From Bacillota bacterium (lineage in GTDB: Bacteria; Bacillota; Clostridia; Acetivibrionales; DTU013): a DNA stretch of 6,994 nt. Shown here in pieces: positions 6,503 through 6,994 of the stretch. Position numbers and translations under genes: made by a program. The notes beneath the pieces were generated by a model that saw nothing but the letters and a program-made list of their open reading frames with translations, did no database searches and was not told where the DNA came from. The DNA is taken from contig JAEZJL010000385.1 of NCBI GenBank assembly GCA_023415815.1, positions 1 to 6,994 of the forward strand. Direction: 5' to 3'. How positions within the stretch are numbered: position 1 is the first letter of the stretch; every line of letters starts with the position of its first letter.

Positions 6503-6994
6503 TTACTGTTTACTTTTAAGAAACTCGTCCAGCTGCTTCTGCAATTCGGCCTGAACTTTATCAAGACCCGCCGCCTTTTGCTTTTCAATCAGCTCGTCCA
6601 CCGCTTTGTCAACGTCCTTTGCAGCGCCAAACATCAGTATTCTGGCCAATTCCGTATTGATCTGGTCTCTCCTTGCGATCTCATTCTTTATGTTCGTCGT
6701 GTCAAAGAACAGGCCGTCCAGAGGATTTGGAGAATTCCCCGGCTGCTTGGCAAATTCGGCCTCTTCCTCCCAGAATCCTGCCGGATACGTATCGGTAGGC
6801 CTCATAAACTGCGGTTTCCACAGTCCCCATTGGCCCCTCCAGTCCAGATAATTGCTGTTGGCCGCATCCTGGCCGTCTACCGTAACCGCCTTGTCGCCGT
6901 CAAGCTTATACGTCTTGCCCTCTATGCCGTACATTACCGTATCATACACGGCTTTATCCGTTGACATCAATTCAAGGAACATCAAAGCTCTTTC
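6503..6994 (-). CDS. ABC-transporter sugar-binding lipoprotein, C-terminal part (DUF3502-like)
   Basis: The last 163 residues of a longer protein whose 5' end lies beyond the window; the frame is open through base 6994 (it begins ERALMFLELM). Related LplA/LipO-type extracellular solute-binding lipoproteins are usually about 500-560 residues. The segment ERALMFLELMSTDKAVYD and the following GIEGKTY match the helical part of the binding-protein fold. NPLDGLFFDTTNIKNEIA and the ending AAGLDKVQAELQKQLDEFL match the DUF3502 C-terminus of this family. It would be anchored outside the membrane and deliver an oligosaccharide to MalFG-type permeases, expected upstream outside the window. Transcription ends at the hairpin 6439-6475, so it is a separate unit from the GTPase gene. 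The substrate cannot be told from this part. Confidence 0.9.
   Translation of the reverse strand, partial: ERALMFLELMSTDKAVYDTVMYGIEGKTYKLDGDKAVTVDGQDAANSNYLDWRGQWGLWKPQFMRPTDTYPAGFWEEEAEFAKQPGNSPNPLDGLFFDTTNIKNEIARRDQINTELARILMFGAAKDVDKAVDELIEKQKAAGLDKVQAELQKQLDEFLKSKQ

Noticed and set aside
1..6994. CRISPR arrays, tRNA or rRNA genes, insertion sequences, attachment sites
   Set aside because: No regularly spaced repeats, cloverleaf, transposase or terminal inverted repeats could be seen on either strand.

Overview
The window looks like a chromosome segment of a Gram-positive, low-to-mid GC Firmicute, most likely a Clostridia member such as Lachnospiraceae. The reasons are an LplA/LipO-type sugar-binding lipoprotein with a DUF3502-like C-terminus, a Tet(M)-like 'translation factor GTPase' fused to a YacP/Rae1-like NYN domain, an AgrC-type GHKL sensor kinase, strong AGGAGG-like ribosome binding sites and sigma-A type promoters. 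The family assignment is inference from protein style; no rRNA or other marker is present.

All four real genes lie on the minus strand, so transcription runs from high to low coordinates. (1) 6994-6503: C-terminal part of an ABC-transporter sugar-binding lipoprotein, closed by a hairpin terminator (6439-6475). (2) A clear promoter (6340-6368) and a short leader with two tiny ORFs precede an 890-residue ribosome-targeted GTPase fused to a C-terminal NYN nuclease domain (6251-3579). (3) A promoter buried across the end of that gene (3553-3582) precedes a seven-TM GHKL histidine kinase (3492-2164) with no response regulator in the window. (4) An AT-rich promoter region (about 2086-2114) precedes a membrane-anchored TIR protein (1931-198): TIR domain inside, one TM, then an extracytoplasmic region with coiled coil and PDZ-like domain. 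It ends in a rho-independent terminator (91-121).

The most unusual items are the TIR protein and the GTPase-NYN fusion. The TIR domain keeps the SARM1-type catalytic glutamate context and sits in an architecture like a back-to-front Toll-like receptor. Its 5' end also carries signs of a one-base frameshift: a well-placed RBS and ATG lie in the wrong frame, while the TIR frame stays open upstream. The GTPase-NYN fusion joins an elongation-factor fold that visits the ribosomal A site to a nuclease fold whose bacterial relative Rae1 cuts mRNA in the A site.

Whether GTPase, kinase and TIR gene work as one system is not shown. They are co-directional and close, but each of the three appears to have its own promoter. 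All other long ORFs on either strand are shadows of these genes.
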